Assembly (NCBI RefSeq): GCF_006715165.1
Contig: NZ_VFMS01000001.1
Location: forward strand, 4,278,001 to 4,342,000
Source of the DNA: Arthrobacter sp. SLBN-122
GTDB lineage: Bacteria > Actinomycetota > Actinomycetes > Actinomycetales > Micrococcaceae
Length of the DNA: 64,000 nt
Reading direction: 5' to 3'
In this document: in pieces, positions 25,898 to 34,044 of the stretch
How positions within the stretch are numbered: position 1 is the stretch's first letter
Layout: every line of letters starts with the position of its first letter
The notes under the pieces: model-generated
The model's input: the letters and a program-made list of their open reading frames with translations, nothing else
The model's database searches: none
Told to the model about the DNA's origin: nothing
Program-made: the position numbers and the translations under genes

Positions 25898-26632
25898 TCA
25901 GCTGGACACTTCTCGGAGCTTGAACACGATCGAGTCGAAGACGGCGCGAGCCTCCCTTGTCAGCTCCGGACTAGTCGATTCGTGGAATTGGACCACCCAG
26001 AACATAGCGCGATGGCCGTCCAGATTGACCACCCGGTAGGTTTCGCGCTCAGCAGTGCTCGAGTACCAGCGTGTGCATAGGTTCGAATATTCTGAGTGGA
26101 CGCAAAACTGACCGTTGTCGCAGGCTTTGATGTCCACGTGGCCCTCCACGGAGTGGTCGAACTCGACCCCGGAGTAATCGCCCACCATGACCTCGACGGG
26201 AGGGGTGCTGGCCGTTGATGTCTGCGCCGTCATCGCGTCGACGAAGGCCTTGGCCGACGGATTGACCTCGACGAGCGAGCCCTGCCACTTGCATGCGTCC
26301 CTGGGCACATGGTTGGAGGGCCACCAACCGACGAAGACCCCCAAGTCATCCGGGTGATCCGGGTCGTCCTTTCCCAGGCCATCGCCGTCTTTACTCACCC
26401 AGCCGCCTGGGACGGTGATCTCGAAATTCTCTTTGAAGCTGGTGACGAGGTATGTACCGGGGTCGATGTCGCCGCTGTCCGGCAGCGGTGGGACCGTGGG
26501 CACCCGTGGGACCGTGCGTACCTCCGTAGTCGGTGCGGGAGATGGCGTTTCCGTGGCAGTGCACGCCGAAAGGCCGAGGCAAACGGACAACACTGATGTC
26601 ATGGAAATGAAATGGCGTAGCAGCACCCGCAT
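25898..26632 (-). CDS. Hypothetical secreted lipoprotein
   Basis: The 244-residue protein has a lipoprotein signal ending LGLSACTATE. A Thr/Pro-rich linker (about residues 25-55) and a globular domain of about 190 residues follow, including GTYLVTSFKENFEITVPGGW and four or more Cys (DACKW, KACDNGQFC, NLCTRW) that could form disulfides outside the cell. ATG 26632 follows GGAGG; an upstream TTG at 26650 is less likely. No family was recognised. It sits among broken small genes but is itself intact. Confidence 0.75.
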   Translation of the reverse strand: MRVLLRHFISMTSVLSVCLGLSACTATETPSPAPTTEVRTVPRVPTVPPLPDSGDIDPGTYLVTSFKENFEITVPGGWVSKDGDGLGKDDPDHPDDLGVFVGWWPSNHVPRDACKWQGSLVEVNPSAKAFVDAMTAQTSTASTPPVEVMVGDYSGVEFDHSVEGHVDIKACDNGQFCVHSEYSNLCTRWYSSTAERETYRVVNLDGHRAMFWVVQFHESTSPELTREARAVFDSIVFKLREVSS

Positions 26633-27067
26633 GGAGGCCTCCAAAGGCAACCCTTATGCTGCGGACGTTACGCTCAGCCAACAATGACCACAAGAGATGC
26701 CAGGAGCAAATGCTCCCCCTTTTTGGACAACGGGGAACGGATGGTGAATCCCCCGTCGGGCGAATGCGGTCATCCCCGCTGGTTCGCCAAAGCCTCGGCC
26801 CCACGTGCCCGAAAAGGCGCACTAGGGGGCTGTTGATGAAGTGCTCAAAGCTACACTTTCCGAATGAATTGGTCTCGTCCCTGCTGAAAGAACACCGTCC
26901 CCGGGCCTGGCCATGACAGTCTTCGATTCAAATTGCAGCGCTGTGACCCTTCAATGATGGCCTCTGCATGCCCCCGGTGTACCGGCAAAAGTTGAAGGGA
27001 GACGTCGTCGAATCGCTTGCAGGACATCCTAAGCAACCCGGCCTGCTCTGCGTTCCGCTGCAGAGAC
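26633..27067. other. 435-base stretch without a recognised gene
   Basis: Short frames exist on both strands, but none has a ribosome site plus a coherent product. A minus-strand frame starting MSCKRFDDVSLQLL near 27035 has some Cys/His content and could be another decayed family-1 relative; I could not support that. Confidence 0.4.
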
Positions 27068-27226
27068 CTACCACCAGCGCCTTAGGGCCCAGTTGTCTGA
27101 GGCACCGTCTCCATCGTCTCCGTCCTTGCCGCAATGAAGGCAGCGTCTGTACAGGTCTCCATCATCGGAGTGTTCTGTGTGCCACTGGTGATGGATGTTG
27201 AGCTTGCACATTAAGTCTGCGAACAT
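27068..27226 (-). CDS. Tiny Cys/His protein, family 1 copy D (52 aa)
   Basis: ATG 27226 follows ATCGGAGTTCGTC. The 52-residue product begins MFADLMCKLNIHHQWHTEHS, then DDGDLYRRCLHCGKDGDD, and ends NWALRRWW. It keeps the Cys, His-x-x-His and Cys-x-x-Cys-Gly-Lys pattern of copy A but has a different tail, so purifying selection on the Cys/His core is plausible. Unknown function; a zinc-binding fold is inferred. Confidence 0.6.
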   Translation of the reverse strand: MFADLMCKLNIHHQWHTEHSDDGDLYRRCLHCGKDGDDGDGASDNWALRRWW

Positions 27227-27280
27227 GACGAACTCCGATTGGACGAGCCGATGATCCCAGGAAATACTGCGATCGCCCGC

Positions 27281-27433
27281 CTAGTAGTAGTCGCGGCTAT
27301 GGGGATCTTGGGGGTGGTCGCGGCTGGAGAGCCTCCCCGACCACCGGGCATTGCTGGGATCCTTCTTCCCGCAATTAGATTGACGGCGGTACTCACCGTC
27401 ATACATTTGGGCCAGCCAGTGATGGCCCCCCAT
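27281..27433 (-). CDS. Divergent family 1 member, copy E (50 aa)
   Basis: The frame from ATG 27433 reads MGGHHWLAQMYDGEYRRQSN, then CGKKDPSN, and ends DPHSRDYY, 50 residues. HH-x-W, DG-x-Y and CGK positions match the other family-1 copies, though the first Cys of the pair is Ser. No ribosome site is visible and the frame continues open upstream (through LQM), so the start is uncertain and it may be degenerate. Confidence 0.4.
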   Translation of the reverse strand: MGGHHWLAQMYDGEYRRQSNCGKKDPSNARWSGRLSSRDHPQDPHSRDYY

Positions 27434-27558
27434 CTGCAAAGCAGTTTCCGGATCGTATGACGTTTTCTTCTGGAATTGCCCAGCCGTCTTCTGGCTGGCC
27501 GGCGCATAGGGCCGTATAGCTAATCATGGCCTCCGCGAAGCACCAGAAGAAGAGACAA

Positions 27559-27735
27559 TCAGTAGGGCCTGATCCGGCTTGCCCCTACCCCCGGGGGGGT
27601 GAAGAGAATCTTCGGGTCGTCGGCGTCTTGCAGGTCGTGGTGGAAGACAATGGCGCCCCCGGCGGGGTGTAAACGAACAGGACTGCCGCGGAACCACGGC
27701 GTTACCGAGTAGATGGCGAAGTCGGCGGGCGCGTC
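27559..27735 (-). pseudogene. Family 2 remnant downstream of the HTH gene
   Basis: One minus-strand frame gives DFAIYSVTPWFRGS. After a single-base shift the other gives VLFVYTPPGGAIVFHHDLQD, then ADDPKILFTPPG and a short extension to the stop at 27559. This parallels the last 60 residues of the intact family-2 protein (YTVVHS..., VLFVDTRPVDAIAFHHDLLG). The N-terminal half is missing; the winged-helix gene ends just upstream at 27742. Confidence 0.5.
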
Positions 27736-27741
27736 TTGGCC

Positions 27742-28086
27742 TCAACTGGACTCTGCCACCTTCCCCTCATTGGGATGTATTGTCGGCAGCGCGGGGACAC
27801 CGACTTCTTCACCTCTTCGAAGGAGGACGTCGAGGATCTCGCCGACCGCGACCTCGTCCAGACCTTCCCGGCGGAGCGGCTGATTCGGATGTAGCTCGTA
27901 GAAGTTGCGACTCCCGACCCGGCGGCGGGTCAGGTAACCACCCTCGACCAAATCCGCCACGAGTCGGTGTGCGGCGCGCTCCTGGACGCCCACGCTTTCG
28001 GCGATCTCACGGATCCGTATGCCGGGGTGGCGCGCCACGCAGTAAAGCGCATGCAGGTGATTAGTTAGAAAGCCCCATTCAGCCAT
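27742..28086 (-). CDS. Winged helix-turn-helix regulator (MarR/ArsR-like)
   Basis: The 114-residue protein opens MAEWGFLTNHLHALYCVARHPG. A winged helix-turn-helix follows (IRIREIAESVGVQERAAHRLVADL, about residues 23-46), then the wing GGYLTRRRVGSRNFYELHP. The acidic C-terminus may dimerise. It is divergent from the DUF4389 membrane protein at 28285, with about 200 bases between, so it may regulate that gene. The ligand is unknown. Confidence 0.85.
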   Translation of the reverse strand: MAEWGFLTNHLHALYCVARHPGIRIREIAESVGVQERAAHRLVADLVEGGYLTRRRVGSRNFYELHPNQPLRREGLDEVAVGEILDVLLRRGEEVGVPALPTIHPNEGKVAESS

Positions 28087-28284
28087 CCCTCAATAGTAGC
28101 TGTCATAGGGGACATGTCCCTATTGACCTGTCGTGTGCAACGGCCTACCGTGGCCGGTATCGGCGCAAGAATGCCCCACCGCCGACAACGTCGCGGACCT
28201 GGCCGAACTGGAGAGACCCCGCCCGACCCTGTATGACCGACACACTGTCGGAGCACGTGCCTACAGCTCGAGGAAGGATTTCTC

Positions 28285-29004
28285 ATGGCACAACAAACTT
28301 CGTACCCGCTCGCTGTCGACGGAGCGCGATCTCCGCACCTGAGCCGTTGGCTGTGGCTGGTCAAATGGCTGCTGATCATCCCTCACGTTATTGTCTTATT
28401 CTTCCTATGGTTCGTTTTCCTGGTGCTGTCGGTGGTGGCGTTCTTCGCGATCTTGTTCACAGGCCGCTACCCACGGGCAATTTTTGACTTTAACGTTGGC
28501 GTGCTGCGCTGGACGTGGCGGGTCAGCTTCTACTCCTACAGTGCACTGGCAACCGATCACTATCCGCCGTTCACACTGGCCGACGATCCCGACTACCCGG
28601 CACGGCTGTCCGTTGACTATCCACAGTCGCTGTCACGCGGACTCGTACTGGTGAAATGGTGGCTGCTCGCACTCCCTCACTACCTAATCATCGGAGTGTT
28701 CACCGGAGCCGCCTTCGGCAGCTACAACCAGGTGCGTGACGGCAACGCCTGGGCCTACGGCAGCGGCCTGATCGGCCTGCTGGTATGCATCGCCGGTCTC
28801 GTCCTGCTCTTCGCTGACCGCTACCCCCGCGGGTTGTTCGACCTCCTCATGGGCATGAACCGCTGGGTGTTCCGCGTCACCGCCTACGCAGCGCTGATGA
28901 CCGACCAATATCCCCCGTTGCGGCTCGACATGGGCGGCAGCGAACCACCACCCAGCGCAGACACCCCCGTCATGATCGGGCCGGAACCACTGCCGACGAC
29001 ATAG
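28285..29004 (+). CDS. DUF4389 membrane protein
   Basis: The 239-residue protein has two DUF4389 repeats. Each has a pair of transmembrane helices and a conserved FTGRYPRAIFDFNVGVLRW or ADRYPRGLFDLLMGMNRW segment followed by a YPPF or YPPL loop. The two halves cover about residues 15-105 and 110-215. The start follows AGGAAGGATTTCTC. Function unknown; it is likely paired with the divergent regulator. Confidence 0.9.
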   Translation: MAQQTSYPLAVDGARSPHLSRWLWLVKWLLIIPHVIVLFFLWFVFLVLSVVAFFAILFTGRYPRAIFDFNVGVLRWTWRVSFYSYSALATDHYPPFTLADDPDYPARLSVDYPQSLSRGLVLVKWWLLALPHYLIIGVFTGAAFGSYNQVRDGNAWAYGSGLIGLLVCIAGLVLLFADRYPRGLFDLLMGMNRWVFRVTAYAALMTDQYPPLRLDMGGSEPPPSADTPVMIGPEPLPTT

Positions 29005-29109
29005 AAGGGTCCACCCCCGGGGAAGGGACCGCCCATCATTATTCGGATCCGCTACCGCGTCCGACAGCCCTATTAGCCGGGGAGTAAGTCAGCTTTCAAA
29101 GGAGTAGTC

Positions 29110-29859
29110 ATGACGGCCAACATCAATATCAATCCGCCGCTCCGCGGACCCACCGGGCAGCGCGGAATGCATCCAATGAGGCGAATCTCTCTGGCCGCCG
29201 GCATCCTGTACGTGCTCACCTTTGTCTCCATCCCAACCCTCGCCCTCTACAAAGGGGTAAAGGATGACGCCGGCGCTTTCGTCTTGGGCGCCGGCAGCAC
29301 TGCCGCCGTGCAGTGGGGTGCCTTGTCCGAGGTCATCGTCGGACTGGCCGGAATCGGCACCGCCGTTGTGCTCTATCCGGTGGCCAAGCGGGTCAGCCAA
29401 ACCGCGGCACTCGGATTCGTGGCCGCTCGACTAGTGGAAACCTGCCTCATATTCGTCAGCGTCGTCAGCCTGCTGTCGATCACGACCCTGCGAAACGACG
29501 TTGCCGGCACCGCCGGGACGGACTCCGCCTCACTGGTCACAATGAGCCATGGCTTGGTCGCAACCTACAACTGGACGTTCCTTCTATCGCAAAGCTTGAT
29601 GCCCGTGGCCTGCGACCTTCTGCTCGGCTACGTGCTGTTCCGCTCGGCGCTCGTGCCCCGTATCCTCCCGATGGTCGCATTCGTCGGCGCACCGCTGCTC
29701 CTTGCCTCCGACATCGCAGTCTTCTTTGGCGCCTACTCCCAGGTGTCCCCGATCGCCGTTCTGGCCGCACTGCCCGTCGCCGTGTTCGAACTGTCACTGG
29801 GCATCTGGTTGATCACCAAGGGTTTCAAGCCGACAGCTCTGACCGCGGGCCACCCATAA
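29110..29859 (+). CDS. DUF4386 family membrane protein
   Basis: The 249-residue protein has about six transmembrane helices and the DUF4386 layout: AAGILYVLTFVSIPTLALY at the first helix, GFVAARLVETCLIFVSVVSL in the middle, and LVPRILPMVAFVGAPLLL near residue 180. ATG 29110 follows CAAAGGAGTAGTC. No transport substrate or enzyme motif is known for the family. Confidence 0.88.
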   Translation: MTANININPPLRGPTGQRGMHPMRRISLAAGILYVLTFVSIPTLALYKGVKDDAGAFVLGAGSTAAVQWGALSEVIVGLAGIGTAVVLYPVAKRVSQTAALGFVAARLVETCLIFVSVVSLLSITTLRNDVAGTAGTDSASLVTMSHGLVATYNWTFLLSQSLMPVACDLLLGYVLFRSALVPRILPMVAFVGAPLLLASDIAVFFGAYSQVSPIAVLAALPVAVFELSLGIWLITKGFKPTALTAGHP

Positions 29860-29926
29860 CCAGTGACGATTTGTTCCGCATCGGAAGGGCAAGAACAGCC
29901 AATACGAAGTGAAGCGCCGGCCTTCC

Positions 29927-30211
29927 TTACCCCGGAATCGTGAAGAAGGCCCTCGGGTCGTCGGCACCCAGGAGGTCGTGGTGGAAGGCGATGGCGTCCA
30001 CGGGCCGGGTGTCCACGAACAGGACCGCGACCGTCCGGGAATGGACCACCGTGTAGCGGCTAAGGTCTTCCACCCAGGAATGGATCCCGGTGTACTCCTC
30101 GACGAACAACCCGTCACCGAGCAGTCCCCGCTCCTCAAGCAGGTCATAGACAAGATTCCAGGCGAGATCCATCAGTTCATGGATCGCTGCCTCCACCGCT
30201 GGAGCCGTCAT
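29927..30211 (-). CDS. Family 2 protein, intact copy (94 aa)
   Basis: ATG 30211 follows GGGAGGAAG, preferred over the longer frame to 30328. The 94-residue product begins MTAPAVEAAIHELMDLAWNL, continues YDLLEERGLLGDGLFVEEYT, and ends with a hydrophobic strand TVAVLFVDTRPVDAIAFHHD and GADDPRAFFTIPG. It has no Cys and no membrane helix, and looks like a small alpha/beta cytoplasmic protein. Three decayed relatives lie at 25251, 25604 and 27559 on the same strand. No function known. Confidence 0.7.
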   Translation of the reverse strand: MTAPAVEAAIHELMDLAWNLVYDLLEERGLLGDGLFVEEYTGIHSWVEDLSRYTVVHSRTVAVLFVDTRPVDAIAFHHDLLGADDPRAFFTIPG

Positions 30212-30317
30212 ACTTTCATCTTCCTCCCGGGGGCTGACAGTCTTGCGGACGACGGCGGGTGTGTCCTTGGGGCTGTTGCTTTGAGCAGCAGGTGTGGCGA
30301 CTATGGGAAGCGTGGAC

Positions 30318-30875
30318 ATGAAGGGCACCCTCCGCAGGCTGACCTTTCCCCTGTGCCTGCTGGTGCTGGTGCCAGGCGCTGCCGGATGCTCCTATGACTA
30401 CCCGGATCCAGCGGGCACCCAGACAGGCCAAGACAATCGCCCTGACACAACTGACCGGTCACTGATTACGGAATCAGCCGCACGGCCCACCGATCCCCTG
30501 GTCCTTCAGCGCGAGGCGAGAAACTACCAGGACTTGGACGCGCTCCTGAAGGTCGCACCCGGGCCAGTCCTCCTCTTCGAAGAAGGTCCAATGGACGGCC
30601 CTGCCAGGGGCTTCGGCGGGCGCGAAAAGGTGCCGGCGGCGAGCCAGTACACGGTCACAGCGGCCTGCGTGGGCGCCGCCAGCGCCACGATCTTCATCCG
30701 GCAGGAGCACCCGACGGTCACGCTCTGGCCCGTCGAGCTCACAGTCGACTGCCCAGGAACTATGTCCCAGGTCATCACGCTTCAACAAGGCTACGTTTCC
30801 GCACACCTCTCCCTGCCCGACCCCGGAGACACGCCCAGAACGGGGGCCGTGGGCGGAGTACGGGTGACCGGCTGA
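30318..30875 (+). CDS. Hypothetical secreted lipoprotein
   Basis: The 185-residue protein has a lipoprotein signal (LVLVPGAAGC lipobox near residue 23) followed by a disordered Asp/Thr/Pro linker and a beta-rich domain (YTVTAACVGAASATIFIRQ). ATG 30318 has GGGAAG upstream; two earlier in-frame starts lack it. Two Cys (TAAC, VDC) could form one disulfide. It is divergent from the family-2 gene. Family not recognised. Confidence 0.75.
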   Translation: MKGTLRRLTFPLCLLVLVPGAAGCSYDYPDPAGTQTGQDNRPDTTDRSLITESAARPTDPLVLQREARNYQDLDALLKVAPGPVLLFEEGPMDGPARGFGGREKVPAASQYTVTAACVGAASATIFIRQEHPTVTLWPVELTVDCPGTMSQVITLQQGYVSAHLSLPDPGDTPRTGAVGGVRVTG

Positions 30876-30956
30876 GGCCCGATCTCCGCTTCTCCACCGC
30901 ACCGGCGGGATCATGAACTCACTCCCAGGTTTGGTATCCGTGCCATAGCGACGACC

Positions 30957-31592
30957 GTGACCTTCTTTCAGGACTACTCAATACCCGCGCCACCTCCCCG
31001 CCCACGGACCCCTCAGTTCACACCACCTCCCTGGGTGGCACCGCCCCGTTACGAACTGCCGGCAATCGTTCCTGTGGGACGATTCGTCTACCAATCCCCA
31101 ACCTTCGTCCTGGCCATTGAGGCCGTGAAGGTCTACTCCACCGGATGCAACTTTGACCTGACCTGGATGCTCTGCCGCACAGACCAGGAAGACCGGAAGT
31201 GGGCGGAGCTCAACGCAGTGTTTCACCGTCCGGCGCCGCAGGTGCGCGACGGCGGGATGTCTGCCGAGTCTGTGCTTCTGCTCGGAGTGCAGTTGCCCGA
31301 CGGTACTAAGGCCAGCAGCTCGTCGCTGGCGATGTACGCGCCCAAGTCGATGGACCAGGAACCTGATGGGCCGGTCTTCGACTACCGGCCCAGGGGCGGC
31401 AACGGCAGGGAAGACGACATGTCCGCAAACGGCGAAGTGTGGCAGTGGCCTCTGCCGCCGGCCGGGGACCTGCGGCTGGTCGCCCAGTGGACCGACATGG
31501 GCATGCCCGAAAGCAGTATCGTCCTCGACGGGGCCCAGCTCCGGAACGCCGCCGCCGGTGCCCGGAAGTACTGGCCGGAGGACACCCAGTGA
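30957..31592 (+). CDS. Proline-rich hypothetical protein
   Basis: The 211-residue protein has a Pro-rich N-terminus (PAPPPRPRTPQFTPPPWVAP), then a globular beta-rich domain (FVYQSPTFVLAIEAVKVYST onwards). It starts a tight run of small genes: the next begins inside its stop codon (GTGA at 31589). The first codon is GTG with no clear ribosome site. No motif recognised. Confidence 0.7.
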   Translation: MTFFQDYSIPAPPPRPRTPQFTPPPWVAPPRYELPAIVPVGRFVYQSPTFVLAIEAVKVYSTGCNFDLTWMLCRTDQEDRKWAELNAVFHRPAPQVRDGGMSAESVLLLGVQLPDGTKASSSSLAMYAPKSMDQEPDGPVFDYRPRGGNGREDDMSANGEVWQWPLPPAGDLRLVAQWTDMGMPESSIVLDGAQLRNAAAGARKYWPEDTQ

Positions 31593-31762
31593 CGATGGCC
31601 CTGGACAACCCGGTCCTGCTCGTGGTCTTCGCGGCGGTCTTCTTCTACGTCCTCTACGGCGTCATCCGCGCCGCCGTCCGTGACGGCATCCTCCAGGCCG
31701 ACGAGGGGCGGAAGCATGCTGGTGAAGACAACAACAAACCCATATCTCAGTTCCGGCGATGA
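31589..31762 (+). CDS. Small single-pass membrane protein (57 aa)
   Basis: GTG 31589 overlaps the preceding stop by four bases (GTGA). The 57-residue product has one transmembrane helix, NPVLLVVFAAVFFYVLYGVI, at residues 6-25 and a charged cytoplasmic tail. It overlaps the next gene by ATGA. Only topology can be stated. Confidence 0.6.
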   Translation: MTMALDNPVLLVVFAAVFFYVLYGVIRAAVRDGILQADEGRKHAGEDNNKPISQFRR

Positions 31763-32064
31763 GAACTCGGGAAAAGCCTTCATGGCCCTGGAGCCAGCTT
31801 TGGCCTTGGATGACTGGAATTTTGGCCGTCGTAGTTTTCCTCTTGCCCTGGTCCGTCATGCAGGTCGGCCATTGCGTCGACTACGCGCCAGGACAGGGAG
31901 AGAGCTACTGCGCAAGCGGGCCAATTATCGGGTCATCGGCTGCAAACGTCGTGGCGGTCATATCGGGCCTACTGATCCTCTACTTCATACTCCGGATCGT
32001 GCGCATCCTCATCCGACGCGTCCGGCGGCCAGATATGGGACAGCTCCCAACAGATGAGTCTTGA
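31759..32064 (+). CDS. Two-helix membrane protein (101 aa)
   Basis: ATG 31759 overlaps the upstream stop (ATGA). The product has two transmembrane helices, WMTGILAVVVFLLPWSVMQV and AANVVAVISGLLILYFIL. Between them is an extracellular loop with two Cys (HCVDYAPGQGESYC), probably a disulfide. An Arg-rich tail faces the cytoplasm. It overlaps the next gene by TTGA at 32061. Confidence 0.65.
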   Translation: MRTREKPSWPWSQLWPWMTGILAVVVFLLPWSVMQVGHCVDYAPGQGESYCASGPIIGSSAANVVAVISGLLILYFILRIVRILIRRVRRPDMGQLPTDES

Positions 32065-32386
32065 ACACACCCACGCCGACGCAGGCCGCTGCCCTATTCG
32101 ATGCCGCGCTGATCAGCGTCGAGGAGCTGCCTGGCATCGCTGCCCAGTGGCTGGCGGATGGACATTACTCGGAGAGCCTGCGTCTGCTGGCCGGCGCTGA
32201 CCACGACGATTCGGACGACATCCGGTCATGGTGGGCTCTAGCGCTGACAGAAGCAACATGAGCAACACTCCATAGGCCAAGGATTTGAACATCCTCTGGG
32301 ACGAAATGACCAGCTACTACCAACCCAAAAGGCCTGACGAAGAAGTCTGGGCCGACGTGGACGAGTACCTGCGCAGCTGCCTTTAG
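32061..32386 (+). pseudogene. Small acidic protein gene, broken in the middle
   Basis: From TTG 32061 (TTGA overlap with the upstream stop) the frame gives 66 residues including ALISVEELPGIAAQWLADGH and stops at 32261. Further on, another frame gives ILWDEMTSYYQPKRPDEEVW and DVDEYLRSCL to the stop at 32386. The two read like halves of one protein of about 108 residues, but the junction has stops in two frames, so at least one indel plus other damage is present. The final stop overlaps the convergent gene on the other strand. Confidence 0.45.
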
Positions 32387-32701
32387 TCCTTTGTCCCGCC
32401 CGTCGGGCCCTTCGGAAACCGCTCCGGGTGCTTCGGATCCCTCCCGCGTTCCCGCCAGTATTCGTCGCGCTGCCAGAGCGAGAACCGGATCGCAGCCGTT
32501 CCGAGAACGATGACGAATATGGTCTGGACGCCCATTTTTTACGATCAGCCAAGGCAAGGAGATGTTTGGGATAACATTCCACACCCCGAAGATGATCAAG
32601 AACGGCCGTGACCAGAACTCGATGCGTGTGAGCTTTCGTCGGGCTTCCTCTGTGGAAGCCGCAGACTTCCTTGCCCGAGGATCTTTCTGCGCGGCTTGCA
32701 T
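32383..32701 (-). pseudogene. Small two-helix membrane protein with homopolymer frameshift
   Basis: From ATG 32701 the frame gives MQAAQKDPRARKSAAS, then EFWSRPFLIIFGVWNVIPNI. The other frame continues MGVQTIFVIVLGTAAIRFSL and WQRDEYWRERGRDPKHPERF to the stop at 32383. Deleting one A from the A6 run (32535-32540, T6 on the plus strand) joins them into about 105 residues with two transmembrane helices. The length, one over a multiple of three, agrees. Sequencing error or slippage are both possible. Confidence 0.6.
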
Positions 32702-32766
32702 GACTGAAATGAACCACCGACTCCCGGCCCAGGCAAGGTGCTTGACCGGATCTTGTGGCGGGCTGG

Positions 32767-32951
32767 CTACGAGGATACCGGTTCGACGGTGTCCTGGATC
32801 TTCTGAAGCGTCGCTGGACTGGCGGCAATCTCGATAACTCCGCCATCGGAGTCCAGCGTGATGATCTGGAAGCCAAATGGGACAGCCTGCTTGTTGTCAT
32901 TTCGGCTGGCTATTCGCGGCGGGAGTTCGGTTTCAAGGGAATCACAGCCAT
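32767..32951 (-). pseudogene. Fragmentary small protein
   Basis: A minus-strand frame reads QAVPFGFQIITLDSDGGVIE, then IAASPATLQKIQDTVEPVSS and stops at 32767. It looks like real coding sequence but has no start in its own frame. ATG 32951 in a neighbouring frame gives MAVIPLKPNSRRE and could be its beginning if one base is missing near 32910. No family recognised. Confidence 0.35.
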
Positions 32952-32978
32952 GGGCGCTGAAGTATCCTCGACGCTGAA

Positions 32979-33007
32979 ACGGCCCCGCACTGGACGTGCG
33001 GGGCCGT
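32979..33007. terminator. Perfect 12-bp hairpin
   Basis: ACGGCCCCGCAC (32979-32990), loop TGGAC, GTGCGGGGCCGT (32996-33007). It separates the fragment at 32767-32951 from upstream DNA. No clear T-run on either side. Confidence 0.6.
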
Positions 33008-33203
33008 TAGGAACAGCGTCCTTTGATGATAACGAAAGCCGGTGTGAGACGCAGCCCTTGTTGGAAGAACTTCCATCAACGTCTCGGCGGAATCCCGCAG
33101 AAAGCTGGTCCGACCAGCAGCCGGATAGTGGCACGAGGAAATGGAAGTTTGTGGGTACGGTTCAGCAGTTTTGCTGCATCCGCTGCGGCGCCGTTCCGGC
33201 GCC

Positions 33204-33624
33204 TCAGTCTGGCTTCCCGCATTGTGCATATTTTTGTGATCGCTTCAGGAATCCATTGCGGCCCTCGGTTCTATACTTCCGGTCGACGCTGTGGGCGCCG
33301 CCCAGGCCCCGATGCGAACCCCATCGCGCTCAAGCACGGTGCCGTTGGGCAGGTGGGAGTTGCGGCCGGAGATCCCGCGTGTGCCATCGGGATTCGTCCT
33401 GAGCTCGCTGGCGGACCGGTGGTTATCGTGGTTGCCGATTGCCCAGAGGAATTCGACACCGTTCTCCTGAAGGAGGAGGCGCATTCGTTTCTCCGTCTTC
33501 CCACGCAACGCTCCCGGAAAGTCTAACCCCACGCCGCCACTCCGAGCAGCAGATCGATCCCGGCGTCTTTCGAGGTCCGAGTGACAGCCCGCAAATGTTA
33601 GATATGGCCGTAAAAATCACCCAT
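33204..33624 (-). pseudogene. Calcineurin-like metallophosphoesterase remnant
   Basis: ATG 33624 gives MGDFYGHI, then a stop. The same frame resumes HLRAVTRTSKDAGIDLLLGV and reaches another stop. The next frame gives RLLLQENGVEFLWAIGNHDN, with the GNHDN metal-binding signature, and VLERDGVRIGAW. A further shift gives GGAHSVDRKYRTEGRNGF, matching the family's region after the central motif. The C-terminal metal-binding His residues are missing. At least two frameshifts, two stops and a 3' truncation make this a true pseudogene rather than a sequencing artefact. Confidence 0.7.
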
Positions 33625-33654
33625 GACGGCCGCGCGGAATGTCATCTAGAAATC

Positions 33655-33981
33655 CTAGGCCGGAGGCGTGGCCTCGGTGTGGGTCGCAAGATCAATCAGG
33701 GTGCCATCCGTGTCGGTGATGACCGCGATGCCCTGCTTCAAGGCTGCCTTGGAGCACTTCTTGCAGCCGCTCAGCAGGAACCATGCCCTCGCCACCCGGG
33801 CCACATGCTGTCCGCACAGCGTGCCGGAGCTCTGTGAAGACTTAAGGGCAAGGTGTGTGGACGTCCCGCCAGGGGTGTTGACGACCATGACGTCCTGGCT
33901 GCCCTGCCAATCGGGCCCGTACGCCTCGTTCGCGAGGATGTTGGGCACGCTGTTGCGGATGGTGACTTCGTGTTCTGGCAT
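33655..33981 (-). CDS. Hypothetical protein (108 aa) with Cys pair
   Basis: The 108-residue protein starts MPEHEVTIRNSVPNILANEA. It contains VMVVNTPGG, a basic region and a Cys cluster (GTLCGQHV, SGCKKCSKAALK), and ends with Thr-rich sequence. AGGATGACGTC precedes the ATG. It follows the DUF2188 gene by 63 bases on the same strand, so the two may be co-transcribed. No family recognised; the C-x-x-C could bind metal. Confidence 0.55.
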   Translation of the reverse strand: MPEHEVTIRNSVPNILANEAYGPDWQGSQDVMVVNTPGGTSTHLALKSSQSSGTLCGQHVARVARAWFLLSGCKKCSKAALKQGIAVITDTDGTLIDLATHTEATPPA

Positions 33982-34044
33982 GACGTCATCCTATGTATGG
34001 CCGACCAGGGCGGTGCCACGCCTCGCCCTGGTCGGCCGAACGGT

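Noticed and set aside
24000..30300. Possible CRISPR array from the repeated similar segments
   Set aside because: The repeats are 100-200 bases long, diverged and unevenly spaced, and translate as related small proteins; there are no short regular repeats with spacers or cas genes.
33008..33203. Cys-rich frame near 33170 resembling the tiny Cys/His family
   Set aside because: It has no start, lacks the His pattern and lies in sequence with no other coding signs.
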